A stretch of 64,000 nt of DNA. Origin: Lachnospiraceae bacterium. GTDB lineage: Bacteria > Bacillota > Clostridia > Lachnospirales > Lachnospiraceae. The position numbers and the translations under genes are program-made. This document shows, piece by piece, positions 63,819-64,000 of this stretch (the stretch's first letter is position 1; every line of letters begins with the position of its first letter). The notes under the pieces are model-generated. The model had not been told where the DNA came from, ran no database searches, and saw nothing but the letters and a program-made list of their open reading frames with translations. The stretch covers positions 1 through 64,000 of the forward strand of contig CAJTCY010000019.1 of NCBI GenBank assembly GCA_910575075.1. The letters run 5' to 3'.

Positions 63819-64000
63819 TCAGCGCCCCATCAAACGCCAGAACTCTTCCTGCAGATGCTGGCTGCCGGCAAAATCCCCCCGGGTAACCACAGTAACTGTC
63901 TGTGCTCCCGGCTTTTTCACTCCCCGCATTGTCATGCACATATGTTCTGCCTCCAACATTACCATTACCCCTTTCGGTTTTAAATATTCTACCAGTGCGT
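63819..64000 (-). CDS. folE: GTP cyclohydrolase I, C-terminal part (partial)
   Basis: The last 60 codons read [20 protein letters not shown] followed by [20 protein letters not shown], the conserved C-terminal zinc- and substrate-binding part of GTP cyclohydrolase I (the Cys of HMCMTMRG is a zinc ligand). The gene begins beyond the right edge. It makes dihydroneopterin triphosphate, the first step of folate synthesis, and starts the operon continuing to folP and folB-folK. Confidence 0.95.
   Translation of the reverse strand, partial: ALVEYLKPKGVMVMLEAEHMCMTMRGVKKPGAQTVTVVTRGDFAGSQHLQEEFWRLMGR

Overview
The window is a piece of a chromosome from an anaerobic, spore-forming member of the Clostridia, most likely family Lachnospiraceae. 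The evidence is the 5' end of a 16S rRNA gene of Lachnospiraceae type at the left edge, a sporulation sigma factor (SigH), the gene order plsX-acpP-rnc-smc-ftsY, the order cysE-cysS-mrnC-rlmB-sigH, and moderate-to-low GC with strong AGGAGG ribosome binding sites. I cannot fix the genus from sequence alone. Nearly all genes lie on the minus strand. No transposase, integrase, phage gene or CRISPR array was seen.

Layout. 1-1260: start of an rRNA operon (minus) with two tandem promoters, then a dense block of palindromic intergenic repeats. 1.28-3.75 kb: a histidine-rich metal-exporting P-type ATPase behind an ArsR/SmtB-type operator. 3.9-10.5 kb: radA, a small conserved protein, clpC, a GntR regulator and a membrane-anchored cadherin-like protein. 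10.6-17.1 kb: ZIP transporter; an acyltransferase / zinc-ribbon membrane protein / esterase operon; aspartokinase; a MATE exporter. 17.2-21.6 kb: an accessory island of four unrecognised genes, one with a nuclease-like C-terminus, bounded by direct copies of a composite repeat and ending at two tRNA genes (Met, Val).

22.1-33.2 kb: housekeeping run with threonine ammonia-lyase, ftsY, smc, rnc, acpP, plsX, a YesL-like membrane protein, rpmF, yceD and ackA. 33.6-39.8 kb: a hemerythrin-response regulator fusion, tRNA-Thr, then sigH, rlmB, mrnC, cysS and cysE. 39.9-47.0 kb: a large secreted GH43-type glycosidase, a GNAT acetyltransferase, ispF, apt and glf. 47.1-53.5 kb: repeats, two tiny conserved-looking proteins, divergent pdxR and pdxST, a NYN-LOTUS protein and a CorC/HlyC-like membrane protein. 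53.7-64.0 kb: a MATE exporter, a CPBP protease, an unknown charged protein, then one long minus-strand run of folate synthesis (folE, HD protein, folP, folB-folK fusion) continuing almost without gaps into a leucine-rich-repeat protein, a VWA protein, a MoxR-type ATPase and a HAD phosphatase.

Two things stand out. First, several families of palindromic, MITE- or REP-like repeats recur in the intergenic spaces (around 0.8-1.3, 12.3, 17.2-17.5, 20.6, 21.4-21.6, 30.2, 31.1, 36.9-37.2, 47.1-47.4, 52.0-52.1 and 56.8-57.1 kb), some mosaic and some overlapping gene ends. Second, there are three candidate poorly described gene systems: the repeat-bounded island at 17.3-21.6 kb, the LRR/VWA/MoxR module attached to the folate operon, and the acyltransferase/zinc-ribbon/esterase operon. 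All functional statements are read from motifs and context; no database search was possible.
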